Source: Polyangium fumosum
GTDB taxonomy: Bacteria > Myxococcota_A > Polyangia > Polyangiales > Polyangiaceae
DNA length: 64,000 nucleotides
Reading direction: 5' to 3'
NCBI RefSeq assembly: GCF_005144585.1
Contig: NZ_SSMQ01000020.1
Span: 1-64,000 of the forward strand
Made by a program: the position numbers and the translations under genes. The notes beneath the pieces are model-generated. The model was not told the DNA's origin. It saw nothing but the letters and a program-made list of their open reading frames with translations, and did not search any database. Shown here in pieces: positions 52,805 to 62,869 of the stretch; positions within the stretch are counted from its first letter, which is position 1, and every line of letters begins with the position of its first letter.

Positions 52805-54436
52805 TCAAGGCTCGGACTGGAACGGGTAGGGCACGGCGCGCGGCGGCTCGAAGCTCTCTTTGATCACGCGCGGCGACGTCCAGCGCAGCAGGTTCAGCAC
52901 GCTGCCCGCCTTGTCGTTCGTCCCCGAGGCGCGCCCGCCGCCGAACGGCTGCTGCCCGACCACGGCGCCCGTGGGTTTGTCGTTCACGTAGAAGTTCCCC
53001 GCCGCGTGGCGCAGCGCGGTGCTGGCCTTCTCGATGAACGCCCGATCACGAGCGAACACTGCGCCCGTCAACGCGTACGGGCTCGTCTCGTCGCAGAGCG
53101 CGAGCGCCTCGTCTTCCTTGCCGTTCTCGTAAGGCCACACCGTCAGCACGGGGCCGAAGAGCTCGGTCTCCATCAGCGTATGCTTCGGATCGTCGGTCTC
53201 CATCACCGTCGGCTCGATGAAGAAGCCCTCCGTGTCGCTCCACTCGCCGCCGCAGATGAGCCGCGCGTGCCCGCCGCGACGCGCCTCTTCCACGGCGCTC
53301 GTGATCCGCGCGTAGGCGCGACCGTCGATCACCGCGCCCATGAAGTTGCGGAAGTCCGCCACGTCGCCGACGCGGATCATCCGCGTGAGCTCCACGATCC
53401 GTTCCTTCAGCGCCGGCCACATCGACTTCGGCACGTACGCGCGGGACGCAGCCGAGCACTTTTGTCCCTGGTACTCGAACGCGCCGCGCACGAGCGCGAC
53501 CGCGAGCGCCGTCGGATCCGCGCTCGCGTGGGCGAAGACAAAATCTTTCCCGCCCGTCTCGCCCACGAGCCGCGGGTACGTCCGGTACCGATCGATGTTC
53601 TCGCCGACCTTGCGCCACATCCAGCGGAACACCGGCGTCGAGCCCGTGAAGTGCACACCTGCGAGGCTCGGGTGCTCCAGGGCCGCCGTCGCCATCTCCG
53701 CCGGATCGCCCATCACGAGGTTGATCACGCCGTCGGGCAGCCCCGCCTCGCGCAAGAGCGTCATGATCCAGTGCGCGGAGAGCAGCGCGTTCGCCGACGG
53801 CTTCCACACGACCGTGTTGCCCATGATCGCGGGCGCCGCAGGCAGGTTCGCCGCGATGGCCGTGAAGTTGAACGGCGTCGCCGCGAAGACGAACCCTTCG
53901 AGCGGACGCGGCTCCATCACGTTCCACGTCCCGGGCGAGCTCTGCGGCTGCTCCGTCGCGATCTGCCGCGCGTAGGCCACGTTGAAGCGCAAGAAATCGA
54001 TGAGCTCGCAGGCCGCGTCGATCTCGGCCTGATGCGCCGTCTTGCTCTGCCCGAGCATCGTCGCCGCGTTGAGCAACGGCCGGTACCGCGTCGCGAGCAG
54101 CTCCGCCGCGCGCAGGAACACCGCTGCGCGCGCCGTCCACGGCATCTCGCCCCACATCTTCGACGCGGCGAGCGCGGCGTCGATCGCGTCGGCCATGTCC
54201 GTGCGATTTCCGTCGTGCGCACGCGCGAGGAGCAGGCTCCGCTTGTGCGGCGCGCGCACCTCGGTGAGGCGGCCCGAGAACACGTTGTTTGCGCCGATCA
54301 CCATCGGGATCTCGATCGTCTCGCCGGACATGCGCGCGAGTGCGGCCTTGAGCTCCGCGCGTTCGGTCGTCCCGGGCGCGTAGGAACGCACCGGTTCGTT
54401 GACGGGATGGGGCGTGTTCACGATCGCGGCCTGCAT
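52805..54436 (-). CDS. pruA: 1-pyrroline-5-carboxylate dehydrogenase
   Basis: This 543-residue aldehyde dehydrogenase family member oxidises P5C/glutamate semialdehyde to glutamate in proline breakdown, using NAD. Sequence marks are ATPFNFTAIAANLPAAPA, WKPSANALLSAHWI, FTGSTPVFRW, Glu293 in GETGGKDF and Cys327 in GQKCSAASR. The length and the C-terminal NFYVNDKPTGAVVGQQPFGGG segment match the stand-alone eukaryotic-type P5CDH group. No proline dehydrogenase gene is adjacent. The start at 54436 matches the usual N-terminus. Confidence 0.95.
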   Translation of the reverse strand: MQAAIVNTPHPVNEPVRSYAPGTTERAELKAALARMSGETIEIPMVIGANNVFSGRLTEVRAPHKRSLLLARAHDGNRTDMADAIDAALAASKMWGEMPWTARAAVFLRAAELLATRYRPLLNAATMLGQSKTAHQAEIDAACELIDFLRFNVAYARQIATEQPQSSPGTWNVMEPRPLEGFVFAATPFNFTAIAANLPAAPAIMGNTVVWKPSANALLSAHWIMTLLREAGLPDGVINLVMGDPAEMATAALEHPSLAGVHFTGSTPVFRWMWRKVGENIDRYRTYPRLVGETGGKDFVFAHASADPTALAVALVRGAFEYQGQKCSAASRAYVPKSMWPALKERIVELTRMIRVGDVADFRNFMGAVIDGRAYARITSAVEEARRGGHARLICGGEWSDTEGFFIEPTVMETDDPKHTLMETELFGPVLTVWPYENGKEDEALALCDETSPYALTGAVFARDRAFIEKASTALRHAAGNFYVNDKPTGAVVGQQPFGGGRASGTNDKAGSVLNLLRWTSPRVIKESFEPPRAVPYPFQSEP

Positions 54437-54528
54437 GGCGCGCGAGTCTACCACCGCGATCCGCGGGGGCGCTCCCGCGCCGTGCACAGGGCCGTGCCGT
54501 CTTCCCAGGGCTCGCTATTCTCCCGTGG

Positions 54529-55533
54529 ATGCAGATCCACCGGACTCCGCCCGAAGCGATCCTCGACCCGACCACCCAGCGGCCCCGGTTCGGCACGTAC
54601 GAAGGGGGTCTGCCGCCCGTCGCCTTCGGGGCCGCGGCGAAGAACCCGCTCACCCGCGTGCGCCGCGAAAAGCGCTGGTTTTACGTGGCGATCGCCTCCG
54701 ACGAGCTCATCTGCGCCGTCGCGATCATCCGCCTCGGCTACGCCGCCAACGCCTTTGCCTTCGTCGTCGATCGACGCGAGGGCCGCGCCCTGGTCGACGA
54801 GACCACGAAGGGCCCGCCTTTCAGCGCCTTCATCGGCGACAGCGGCGGCGAAGGCTGCCTCGCCTCCTACCACCTCGGCGCCAATCACCTCTCCGTCTCG
54901 CGACCGGTCGGACAGAGCGATTACGCCATTGACGTACGCATGCAGGGCCTCGAACTTCAGGCGCGGCTCGGCACCTCGAAGGCGCCGCCTGCGCTGGGGG
55001 TGGTCGCAGCGCTCCGGGAGGGCCTCTTCTCGACGACGGAGAAACGCGCGCTCCTCTCGGTGAACGGCTCGCTCGTCGCGGCGGGCCGCAAGTTCTCGCT
55101 CGACGGAGCGCTCGCCGGGTACGACTTCACGGCGGGCCTGCTCGAACGGCACACCGCGTGGCGATGGGGTTTTGGTCTCGGTCGCACCGCCGAGGGCAAA
55201 CCCATCGCGTTGAACCTCACCGAGGGGTTCGTCGGGGATCGCGAGTGCGTCGCGTGGATCGACGGCGAGGTCGTGCCCCTCTCGGGTGTTCGTTTTTCGT
55301 TTGACCGCGAACGACCTCTGTCGAGCTGGCAGGTCCGCGCGCCCGACGAGCGCGTCGATCTCACCTTCACGCCGAGCGGCCTCCACACCGAGCGCCACGA
55401 CCTCGGGATCGTCCGCTCGCGTTTCCTTCAGCTCGCGGGCGAGTTTTCGGGGCGGATCCTCGTGCCGGGGCGCGAGCCGATCACCCTCGATCGGCTCGCC
55501 GGGGTCACTGAGGATCAGGACACGTACTGGTGA
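54529..55533 (+). CDS. DUF2804-family protein
   Basis: This 334-residue soluble protein has features of DUF2804: RVRREKRWFYVAIASDELICA near the start, a central FDFTAGLLERHTAWRWG-like stretch (here YDFTAGLLERHTAWRW), NLTEGFVGDRECVAWIDGE, and the C-terminal DRERPLSSWQVRA. The fold is probably a beta-sandwich lipocalin-like one; no activity is known. It is divergent from the P5CDH gene. The start is the first ATG in frame. Confidence 0.8.
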   Translation: MQIHRTPPEAILDPTTQRPRFGTYEGGLPPVAFGAAAKNPLTRVRREKRWFYVAIASDELICAVAIIRLGYAANAFAFVVDRREGRALVDETTKGPPFSAFIGDSGGEGCLASYHLGANHLSVSRPVGQSDYAIDVRMQGLELQARLGTSKAPPALGVVAALREGLFSTTEKRALLSVNGSLVAAGRKFSLDGALAGYDFTAGLLERHTAWRWGFGLGRTAEGKPIALNLTEGFVGDRECVAWIDGEVVPLSGVRFSFDRERPLSSWQVRAPDERVDLTFTPSGLHTERHDLGIVRSRFLQLAGEFSGRILVPGREPITLDRLAGVTEDQDTYW

Positions 55534-55566
55534 GGGGAGGGGAGCGGGGCGTGGGCGTGATCGAGG

Positions 55567-57531
55567 TCAGGAGACCGTCACGCCCTTGTCTTGGATGAGC
55601 TTGAAGAAGCCGGCCTCGTCGAGGAGCACGGTCCCGTACTTCTTCGCCTTCTGCGCCTTGCTCGACGTCGAGTCCGCCTCGGCGCTCACGAGGTAGTTGA
55701 GCTCCTTCGTCACGCCCGAGAGCACGCGCCCGCCGTTCGCCTCCACGAGGTTCGTCATCTCGCCGCGCGGACGGCTCAGCGCGCCCGTGAAGCAGAACGA
55801 CATCCCCGCGAGCGGCCCTTCCTGCTCCTGCGTCACGGGCACGATGCCCTGCGCGATCAGCCGCTCGATCTCGGCTTTGCGGCCCTGCAGCCCGCGCACG
55901 ATCATGCCGGCCTTGATCGGGCCGAGCCCCGAGATCCCCGCGAGCTCCTGCTCCGTCGCCGCGAGCAATTTTTCGATCGTCGTGTAGCCCGACGCCACGA
56001 GCAGCCGCGCGGTTTGGATCGCAAATCCCTCGATGCCGAGCGCCGCCAGGAACACGGGAAGCGTCAGCGGCAGCCGGCTCGTGAGCTCGTCGAGCACCTT
56101 CTTCGCGATCTTGTCGCCGCGCCGTTCGAGGTCGGCGATCTGCTTCGGCTTCAGCTTGTAGAGATCGCCCGGCTCCTTCACGAGCTTCGCCTCGACGAGC
56201 TGCTCGATCAGCTTGTCGCCCCACTCGAGCGCGCCGATCGCGTCGATCCAGTTGTGGATCCGGCCCTCGACGAGCGCCGGGCACGCCTGGTTGCGGCAGA
56301 GCAGGTACTCGCCGCTCGTCACGAGCTCGGCCGAACAGCGGCGGCAGCGCGTCGGCGGCTGCTCCGTCTTGCCGCCCTTCTCGACCACCTCTTCGACGTA
56401 CGGGATCACGTCGTTCCGGCGCGAGACCAGGACCTCGTCGCCCACGCCGATCCCGAGCGCGCGCACGTTGCCTACGTTGTGCAGGCTCGCGCGCTGCACC
56501 GTCGCGCCCGCGAGCTCCACCGGCTCCACGATCGCCACCGGCGTCACGCGCCCGCTCGGGCCCGTGTCCCAGAGGATCTCCACCACCTTCGACACCTTCG
56601 CTTGCGACGCGAACTTGAACGCGGTCGCGCCGCGGGGCCTCCGGTTCACCTCGCCGAGCAAGGTCTGCGCGGCCGTCGAGTTCGCGCGCACCACGAGCCC
56701 GTCGATCTCGTAGTCGAGCCCCGCGCGGATCTCCGACGCGTACTTCCGGTAGATCCCGAGCACGTCCTTCAGCGTGCCCTTCGCGGTCCAGGGCGTGCCG
56801 AAGCCCTGCTTGCGCAGGAACGTGATCTTCTGCTCCTCGGTCGTGACGTCGAGGTGATCGGCGAGGTCGTAGAACAGCACCGTCAGGTGCTCGCAGCCCT
56901 GGCCGTCGAAGCGCTTCGACGTCCCGGCGGCGGCGTTGCGCGGGTTCGCCACGCCCGGGAACGACTTCTTCATGTCCGACAGCTTGAGGATGATCTCGCC
57001 GCGCACGCTGAGCGTGAGTTTTTCCTTCAGCTTCTGCGGCACGCCGCGCATGCGGGCCACGTTCGGCGAGATACGCTCGCCCATGATCCCATCGCCGCGC
57101 GTGATCGCGTCGGCGTACTTGCCGTCGCGGTAGATCACCTCGATCGAGATCCCGTCGAGCTTCTCCGCGACGAAGAGATCGTCCGAGATCGCCTTGCCGC
57201 CTTCCTTCACGACGAGCTCGTCGCAGCGCGCGGCCCAGGCTTCGAGTTCGGCCTCGTTCACGACCTTGTTCAGCGAGCCCATGGGGATCTCGTGCCGAGC
57301 TTTTTCCCACTCGGTCACGGCCACCGGCGTGCCGACGCGCGCCAGCACCGGGTGCGTCGGATCGAGATCCCGCAGCTCGTCTTCGAGCGCGTCGTAGGCG
57401 GCGTCCGAGATGTCGGGTTTGCCGGCGTAGTAGCTCGCGCGGTAGCGCTCGATGCGCTCGGCGAGCTCGTCGATCCGCGCTCGCACGGCCGGATCCGGCT
57501 GTTTGTCCCAGCCGTGGTGCAGGTGCGTCAT
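55567..57531 (-). CDS. ligA: NAD-dependent DNA ligase LigA
   Basis: This 654-residue ligase seals nicks in replication and repair. Domains are in the usual order: Ia, adenylation with KLDG (Lys124), OB-fold, a C4 zinc finger (CRRC...CRNQAC), HhH repeats (LAGISGLGPIKAG) and a C-terminal BRCT (GMSFCFTGALSRPRGEM). ATG 57531 is preferred over a TTG 18 bp upstream because AGGGAGG lies 8 nt before it. It follows the Nudix gene by 31 bp and probably shares its mRNA. Confidence 0.97.
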   Translation of the reverse strand: MTHLHHGWDKQPDPAVRARIDELAERIERYRASYYAGKPDISDAAYDALEDELRDLDPTHPVLARVGTPVAVTEWEKARHEIPMGSLNKVVNEAELEAWAARCDELVVKEGGKAISDDLFVAEKLDGISIEVIYRDGKYADAITRGDGIMGERISPNVARMRGVPQKLKEKLTLSVRGEIILKLSDMKKSFPGVANPRNAAAGTSKRFDGQGCEHLTVLFYDLADHLDVTTEEQKITFLRKQGFGTPWTAKGTLKDVLGIYRKYASEIRAGLDYEIDGLVVRANSTAAQTLLGEVNRRPRGATAFKFASQAKVSKVVEILWDTGPSGRVTPVAIVEPVELAGATVQRASLHNVGNVRALGIGVGDEVLVSRRNDVIPYVEEVVEKGGKTEQPPTRCRRCSAELVTSGEYLLCRNQACPALVEGRIHNWIDAIGALEWGDKLIEQLVEAKLVKEPGDLYKLKPKQIADLERRGDKIAKKVLDELTSRLPLTLPVFLAALGIEGFAIQTARLLVASGYTTIEKLLAATEQELAGISGLGPIKAGMIVRGLQGRKAEIERLIAQGIVPVTQEQEGPLAGMSFCFTGALSRPRGEMTNLVEANGGRVLSGVTKELNYLVSAEADSTSSKAQKAKKYGTVLLDEAGFFKLIQDKGVTVS

Positions 57532-57562
57532 CCTCGTGTCCTCCCTCAAGTCGCCTCGAACG

Positions 57563-58063
57563 TCACTCGAACACCACCTCGCCGCGTCGCGCGGCGGCGA
57601 GCATGTCGTCCATCCCCATCGCCAGCGGCGCGGGCAGATCCTCGTCGCGGAAGAGCCGCGCCTCGCGGATCTCCAGCCGGTTCTTCGGCGGCCGGCTCGG
57701 CTCGGCCACGCGCGCGGTCACCACGATCGTCACCGCGTGAAACCGGATGTCGCGATCCGGCCGCGAGAACACGCCCACGATCGGGCCAATCGTCACGTCG
57801 TCGACCCCGGCCTCTTCGTCGAGCTCGCGCACGACCGTCGTCCGCAAGGTCTCGCCCCACTCGACCGTGCCGCCGGGCAGCGCCCAGGTCCCCGTATCGG
57901 CGCGGCGGATGAGCAGCCACCTCCCGTCATCCGTCCGGGCAGCCACGGCGACGCCGACCACGGGCCTTTTGAGGAGGTGCCGCACGATCTCTTGCGCCAC
58001 GCCGAGAATTGACCGCGGCAGGTACGAGAGGGGCCCCATGCGGCGCGCAGAATAGCGGCCCAT
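57563..58063 (-). CDS. Nudix hydrolase
   Basis: This 166-residue protein has a complete Nudix box, GGTVEWGETLRTTVVRELDE followed by EAGV, that binds the metal and cleaves nucleoside-diphosphate-linked compounds. The N-terminal VVGVAVAARTDDGRWLLIRR and ALPGG are typical. The substrate cannot be told. An internal ATG (58039) is also possible. It is upstream of ligA on the same strand and divergent from the nitrilase-family gene. Confidence 0.9.
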   Translation of the reverse strand: MGRYSARRMGPLSYLPRSILGVAQEIVRHLLKRPVVGVAVAARTDDGRWLLIRRADTGTWALPGGTVEWGETLRTTVVRELDEEAGVDDVTIGPIVGVFSRPDRDIRFHAVTIVVTARVAEPSRPPKNRLEIREARLFRDEDLPAPLAMGMDDMLAAARRGEVVFE

Positions 58064-58160
58064 CCGAGGTCGGGAAGGGGCATGCGTGGGCCCTGGTCGA
58101 TTTCAGTGGACGAACCTCATGTTCGACACGCTACGCCCTGCGCGAGGTAGGCTTCCCCGC

Positions 58161-59006
58161 ATGCGTGAGCCTCTTGTTGCCGCGGCCGTGCAGATGAACA
58201 GCCAGGCGGACCTCGCCGAGAACCTCGGCCGGGCCGGGCGCCTCGTGGCCGAAGCTGCCTCACGCGGCGCGAAGGTCGTGGTCTTGCCCGAGAACTTCGC
58301 GTTCATGGGCGGGGATGACGACGAGCGGCTGCGCGTCGCCGAGGATCTCGACGCCAAGGACGGCGGCCGGATCCGCGCATTCCTCGCGGAAAACGCCACG
58401 AAACACGGCGTCTGGATGCTCGCGGGCGGCCTCCCCGAGCGCTCGTCCGATCCGAAGCGCGTCCACAACACCTTCGCCGCAGTCGCGCCCTCGGGCGAGA
58501 TCGTGGCGCGGTACCGCAAGATCCACATGTTCGACGTCGAGGTCGGCGATGGCCAGCGCTACCGCGAGTCGGCCTCGTGCATGCCGGGCGACGAGCCCAT
58601 CGTCGTCGACGTCGCGGGCACGCGGATCGGCCTCTCGATCTGTTACGACCTGCGCTTCCCCGAGCTGTACCGCGAGCTCGTCGCGCGCGGCGCCGAGGTG
58701 CTCGTCGTGCCAGCGGCGTTCACGCTCGCGACGGGGAAGGATCACTGGCACGTGCTCCTGCGCGCGCGGGCGATCGAGGCGCAGTGTTACGTGATCGCGG
58801 CGGCGCAATGGGGGAGCCATCCGAAGGGGCGCAAGACGTACGGGAAGTCGTGCATCGTGGACCCTTGGGGGGAGGTCGTGGCGCAGGCTTCGGAGGGGGA
58901 GGGGATCGTCGTCGGCACGCTCGATCCGGCGTACCTCGCGCACGTCCGGGCGAGCTTGCCGTCGCTCCAGCACCAGCGGATCGGGGTCTGTTCCCGGCGG
59001 GCTTGA
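58161..59006 (+). CDS. Nitrilase-family amidase (Nit1/Nit2 type)
   Basis: This 281-residue protein has the Glu-Lys-Cys triad: Glu44 in LPENF, Lys120 in RYRKIHMFD and Cys161 in SICYDLRFPELYR. The DVEVGDGQRYRES block and the PAAFTLATGKDHWHVLLRAR stretch match the Nit1/Nit2 group, which hydrolyses deaminated glutathione or omega-amides in metabolite repair. The start at ATG 58161 gives a standard N-terminus. The next gene begins 2 bp after its stop. Confidence 0.92.
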   Translation: MREPLVAAAVQMNSQADLAENLGRAGRLVAEAASRGAKVVVLPENFAFMGGDDDERLRVAEDLDAKDGGRIRAFLAENATKHGVWMLAGGLPERSSDPKRVHNTFAAVAPSGEIVARYRKIHMFDVEVGDGQRYRESASCMPGDEPIVVDVAGTRIGLSICYDLRFPELYRELVARGAEVLVVPAAFTLATGKDHWHVLLRARAIEAQCYVIAAAQWGSHPKGRKTYGKSCIVDPWGEVVAQASEGEGIVVGTLDPAYLAHVRASLPSLQHQRIGVCSRRA

Positions 59007-59007
59007 G

Positions 59008-59511
59008 GTGACTCCCAAAGTCGGCGTACCTTCCTGGATCGTGGGACGTTTTCGCCTTGGGATCATGTTCGTGCCGCTCCTCGTGGGCTGCGCAGGGGGC
59101 AGTGGGCAGGCCGTGGAAGGGCCAGCGACGGGCGCGGCGATCGAGGCGGACAAACCCGCCGAGCCCGAGCTCGTGGGCGTGAAGAAGAAGCTTCAGGGGA
59201 CGTGGGAGATCGTGCGGTACACGTCGGATCACCCGATCCCGAACGAGGCGATGCCGCTCATGGCGGACCTGTTCGAGTCGCTGCGCATCGGGTTCGACAA
59301 GGATGCGCAGAGCGTGCGGACCTCGAAGACGCCCGACGAAAGCGCGCCGTATCAGGTGGATGGCGAGTCCGGCGACGCCTTCACGCTTCGAGCGAGCGGA
59401 GGCATGTTCGACGGCGCGAAATGCCGGTTTCTCGGCGCGGACGAGTGGGAAGTCACAGATCGCGGCAAGACCTGGCCCGGCGTCAGCGTCCTCCGTCGCG
59501 CAGCCCGCTGA
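59008..59511 (+). CDS. Small lipoprotein of unknown function
   Basis: This 167-residue protein has lipobox LVGC (C at 28). The mature part has a short spacer, then a beta-rich domain (55-165) with LQGTWEIVRYTSDHPIPNEA, GMFDGAKCRFLGADEWEVTD. LQGTW at the start of a small beta domain recalls lipocalin-like lipoproteins. The GTG at 59008 is followed by a long n-region; a GTG at 59041 gives a shorter signal. It overlaps nothing and ends just before the repeat at 59571. Confidence 0.65.
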   Translation: MTPKVGVPSWIVGRFRLGIMFVPLLVGCAGGSGQAVEGPATGAAIEADKPAEPELVGVKKKLQGTWEIVRYTSDHPIPNEAMPLMADLFESLRIGFDKDAQSVRTSKTPDESAPYQVDGESGDAFTLRASGGMFDGAKCRFLGADEWEVTDRGKTWPGVSVLRRAAR

Positions 59512-59570
59512 GGCCGCGACACGCGCTCCGCAGAGCGGATCCAGAGCCGCGTCTCGTCGTCCGCGCACGC

Positions 59571-59915
59571 CCTGCGCGGGGCTCTGCCCCGCACCCCGGA
59601 AGGGGGCTGTCCGCCCCCTTCACCCCGGACCAGGCACGGCCTGGACCGAGGTTGGAAGAACTGCGCTCCGCGCAGTTCTTCCAACGGGCCCGTGGAAAGA
59701 CCATGAAGGTGCGTCTCGATCTGGCGACGGGGCCGTTGCCGGTTGAGCCGTCAGCGCTGCCGTCTCGATGGGCAAGGTCGCCTGTGGTCTTGACCCTGGC
59801 TGTTCGATGAGCTGCGCGGAGCGCAGTTCATCGACCCTGTGTCCAGCGCTTGCGCTGGTTCGGGTCCAGGGGTGAACAACCCCTGGTCGGGTCCGGGGTG
59901 AAACCCCGGCGCTAC
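59571..59915. repeat. Palindrome-ended intergenic repeat, full copy B
   Basis: It fills most of the 457 bp between the lipoprotein and AraC genes. It has the same order of parts as the copy at 718-1062: outer inverted blocks (59574-59650 and 59833-59915), hairpin 59654-59682 (identical to 797-825 over all 29 nt) and a second hairpin 59805-59833. The core is about 80 percent identical by eye. It lies in the same orientation. No transposase and no clear target duplication were seen. Confidence 0.75.
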
Positions 59916-59968
59916 GTTGTACTGGGAGGAGGGGGGCCGGGGGAAAACCCGGGTCGAGCCGACTTGGC

Positions 59969-60412
59969 TCAGCGCTTCGACAGCAGGGCACGCAGCTCGG
60001 CGGGCCTGCGGAAGCCGATGCGGCGGGCGACGTCGCCTTCGCTCATGCCTTCGGTGAGCAGCTCGCGGGCTTTTTGGGCGCGCACCTCATCGTAGAAGAC
60101 GTGAGGGGAGCGACCGAAGGCGGCGCGGAACTGCCGGGCGAAGTGGAACTCGGACAGGTCGAGGTCGAGGGCGACCTCGTACGAGCGGATTCGTTGACCG
60201 GCTTCTGCGGCGGCCCGAATGCGCTCGCGGGCAACGCGCATGCGCTCGGGCGTGCTCTTCGGGATGATTTGTGAAGGCTGCGGAGCGGGGATCTTCGGCA
60301 GCGTTTGGGTGATGGGGGCCTGGCGAACCGCAAATGGCGGCATATGCGAGGCCGAGGGCATACGGGCGGCGGAGGGTGCGTCCAGCATCGTCAAAGAAAG
60401 CGCATCGCTCAC
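59969..60412 (-). CDS. AraC-type helix-turn-helix protein
   Basis: This 147-residue protein ends in an AraC-type DNA-binding domain (about 60-147): RERIRAAAEAGQRIRSYEVA, LDLDLSEFHFARQFRAAFGR, SPHVFYDEVRAQKARELLTE and GDVARRIGFRRPAELRALL. There is no effector-binding domain; the N-terminus is a Pro/Ser-rich linker of about 55 residues. GTG 60412 is fixed by AGGAGAGG 5 nt upstream. The minimal form may work with a partner or respond to nothing but its own level. Target unknown. Confidence 0.85.
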   Translation of the reverse strand: MSDALSLTMLDAPSAARMPSASHMPPFAVRQAPITQTLPKIPAPQPSQIIPKSTPERMRVARERIRAAAEAGQRIRSYEVALDLDLSEFHFARQFRAAFGRSPHVFYDEVRAQKARELLTEGMSEGDVARRIGFRRPAELRALLSKR

Positions 60413-60931
60413 GGGAACCTCTCCTTGCCACGGGGACTCTCGCCGCTGCATGCGGCGCCGTGACGGCAACTCGACGTTCTGCCTTTGCAACCCTCGGGCC
60501 GAAGGTCGTCAGGGGGGGTATCTGGTATCTGAATTTACCATACAGGCATACCAATCTCGGATGCGCATAACGACACATGTGGGACTGGACGCGTGTTTTC
60601 GTGGTGACCTGAAACGCAAATGTGCCGGGATTTTGCGCAGATCTGGCGGATTTTTGGCGGCGTGACCGGGACTGCCGAGCATCGTTCCGACCCTTGCGGG
60701 TCTTGGCGCTCGGGCCTAACCCTGCGTATGAGCGGGGGGATCTCGTGTTGCGCCGAGTCTGCTCAACTCGCGCAGGTTCGGCTCCGGATGACCGTCGCTG
60801 CGGTTCGACGGTGGGGCGAGGATTGCGCAAGTGACGCGCGCGCGTGATCCCGGACGCACGGGGGGGTGCGTGGGGACGAACCGCGGAGATGTGGGGGGAG
60901 GGGGGCGGGCAGGGGCGGGGAAGCCCCGGGA
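60413..60931. other. Gene-free region upstream of the AraC-type gene
   Basis: These 519 bp hold no supported gene. An AT-richer patch (60511-60560) stands out. The parE end lies at its right edge, with a CGGGG-AAG-CCCCG hairpin at 60916-60930 that may be a weak terminator. Confidence 0.4.
60517..60553. promoter_or_regulatory. Cluster of GGTAT/ATACC half-sites
   Basis: GGTATCT occurs twice in tandem (60517, 60524), followed by the reverse forms TTACCATAC (about 60535) and ATACC (60548). They lie in an AT-rich patch about 105-140 bp before the AraC-type start. A regulator site is plausible; no protein is assigned. Confidence 0.35.
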
Positions 60932-62866
60932 TCAGACGTCGATTTCGGCGCTCTGGGCTCGGTCCATGATGAACCGGAAGCGGGCCGAGGCGTCTTTGCC
61001 CATGAGCTCGTTCAGGATGCGATCGGTCTCGAGCTCGCCTTCGATGATCACGCGCAGGGCGCGGCGGCGGCGCGGGTCGAGCGTCGTGGATTTGAGGTCC
61101 TCGGCGGGCATCTCGCCGAGGCCCTTGAAGCGGGAGATCTCCGCTTTGTGGCCCTTGGGCAGCTTGACGAGGATGCGGTCACGCTCCTTCTCGTCGAGGG
61201 CCCAGTGCGTCTCCTTGCCCGCGTCGATCCGGAAGAGCGGAGGTTGCGCGAGGTAGACGTGGCCGCCGCGGATGAGGCCTGGCAGGTGGCGGTAGAAGAA
61301 CGTCAGGAGCAGCGTGGCGATGTGCTGGCCGTCGCTGTCGGCGTCCATCAGCAGGAAGATTCGGCCGTAACGGAGCTTCGAGGCGTCGAAGTCCTTGCCG
61401 AAGCCGCAGCCGAGCGCGCTGACGATGTCCTGAAGCTCCTTGTTCGAGAGCACCTTCGACGTCGAGGCTTGCTCGGCGTTCAGCACCTTGCCGCGCAGGG
61501 GCAGGATCGCCTGTGTGCGCCGGTCGCGGCCCTGCTTGGCGGAGCCGCCTGCGCTGTCGCCCTCGACGATGAAGAGCTCGCTCTCGTTCGGGTCGGTGGA
61601 GCTGCAGTCGGCGAGCTTGCCGGGCAGGTTCAGGCGGTGCGAGACGGCCGTCTTGCGGACGACCTGCTGCGTCGCCTCGCGGCGGGCTTCGCGAGCGCGG
61701 GCGGCCAGGATCGAGCGCATCACGATCGCCTCGCCGGCCGTGCCGTTCTCGAGCAGCCATTGCTCGAGCGCGGGGCGCACGATGCCTTCGACGGCGGGGC
61801 CGGCCTCGGCGTTGTTCAGCCGATCCTTCGTTTGCCCCTGGAACTGCGGCTCCTGGATGTAGATCGACAGGAGGCCGACGATGCCCTCGCGGATGTCCTC
61901 GGCCGTGAGCGTAACGCCCTTCGGCTGGATCTTCTTCGCCTCGATGAAGGCGCGTACGGCCTTCACGATTGCGGTGTTGAAGCCGCTCTCGTGCGAGCCG
62001 CCCGAGTGCGTCGGGATGCCGTTCACATAGGAGCGCACCGACTCTTCGGGCGACTCGGTCCAGAGCAGCGCGGCTTCGAGCCGGATGTCGCCGTCCTTCG
62101 CGACGTGAAACATCGACGCGTGCACCGCGGGCTTGCCCCGCTGCGTGACGAGCTTCGGCAGGTAGTCGACGATCCCGTTCGGGTGCACGAGCTCGACGGT
62201 CTCGCCCGTCGCCTGATCCTTGAAGACGATGAGCAAGCCGCCGTGCAGGTAGGCCTTCGCTTCGAGGCGCTCGCGGACGGTGTCCGCGTCGAACGATGCT
62301 TTGTCCCCAAAGATTTCGGGGTCGGGGCGGAAGTGCAGGACGGTCCCGTGCTTGCGGGTCGCGGCGCCGCGCTTGAGCTTGCCCGTCGGGATGCCTCGGC
62401 TGAAGGCCTGCATGTGCTCGAAGCCGTCGCGGAGGACCTTCACGTTGAGCTCGACGGAGAGCGCGTTCACCACGCTCGAACCCACGCCGTGCAGGCCGCC
62501 GGAGACCTTGTAGTTCGAGCTCGCGAACTTGCCGCCGGCGTGCAGCGTGCAGAGGATGAGCTCGAGCGCAGGGCGGTTGTACTTCGGGTGGACGTCGATC
62601 GGGAAGCCGCGGCCGTCATCGCCGATCGTCGCGCCGCGCCGATCGGCGTCGAGCGTCACCTCGATGCGCTTGGCGTGGCCGTTGATCGCCTCGTCGACCG
62701 CGTTGTCGACGATCTCCCAGAGCAGGTGGTGGTAGCCGCGCGTGTCGGTCCCGCCGATGTACATCGCGGGGCGCTTGCGCACCGGTTCGAGGCCTTCGAG
62801 GACCTCGATGTCCTTCGCGGTGTAGCGCGATCCGGAGGCGGGCTGCGGGGGAGCGGTCGTTGCCAT
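60932..62866 (-). CDS. parE: DNA topoisomerase IV subunit B (ParE/GyrB family)
   Basis: This 644-residue type IIA topoisomerase B subunit has an ATP-binding GHKL domain ([36 protein letters not shown]), a transducer, and a TOPRIM domain ([27 protein letters not shown]). It lacks the roughly 170-residue insert of E. coli GyrB. Because it sits directly after an A-subunit gene (3-nt gap) and is of ParE length, topoisomerase IV is the better call; GyrB cannot be excluded from sequence alone. The motifs needed for activity are present. Confidence 0.85.
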   Translation of the reverse strand: MATTAPPQPASGSRYTAKDIEVLEGLEPVRKRPAMYIGGTDTRGYHHLLWEIVDNAVDEAINGHAKRIEVTLDADRRGATIGDDGRGFPIDVHPKYNRPALELILCTLHAGGKFASSNYKVSGGLHGVGSSVVNALSVELNVKVLRDGFEHMQAFSRGIPTGKLKRGAATRKHGTVLHFRPDPEIFGDKASFDADTVRERLEAKAYLHGGLLIVFKDQATGETVELVHPNGIVDYLPKLVTQRGKPAVHASMFHVAKDGDIRLEAALLWTESPEESVRSYVNGIPTHSGGSHESGFNTAIVKAVRAFIEAKKIQPKGVTLTAEDIREGIVGLLSIYIQEPQFQGQTKDRLNNAEAGPAVEGIVRPALEQWLLENGTAGEAIVMRSILAARAREARREATQQVVRKTAVSHRLNLPGKLADCSSTDPNESELFIVEGDSAGGSAKQGRDRRTQAILPLRGKVLNAEQASTSKVLSNKELQDIVSALGCGFGKDFDASKLRYGRIFLLMDADSDGQHIATLLLTFFYRHLPGLIRGGHVYLAQPPLFRIDAGKETHWALDEKERDRILVKLPKGHKAEISRFKGLGEMPAEDLKSTTLDPRRRRALRVIIEGELETDRILNELMGKDASARFRFIMDRAQSAEIDV

Positions 62867-62869
62867 GGA

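Noticed and set aside
52592-55063. 823-residue plus-strand frame over P5C dehydrogenase
   Set aside because: Shadow of pruA on the other strand and out of frame with the real DUF2804 gene.
59571-59915. Copy B as a transcription terminator of the lipoprotein gene
   Set aside because: The hairpins are strong but lack T-runs, and the same unit sits in different contexts elsewhere, so it is described as a repeat.
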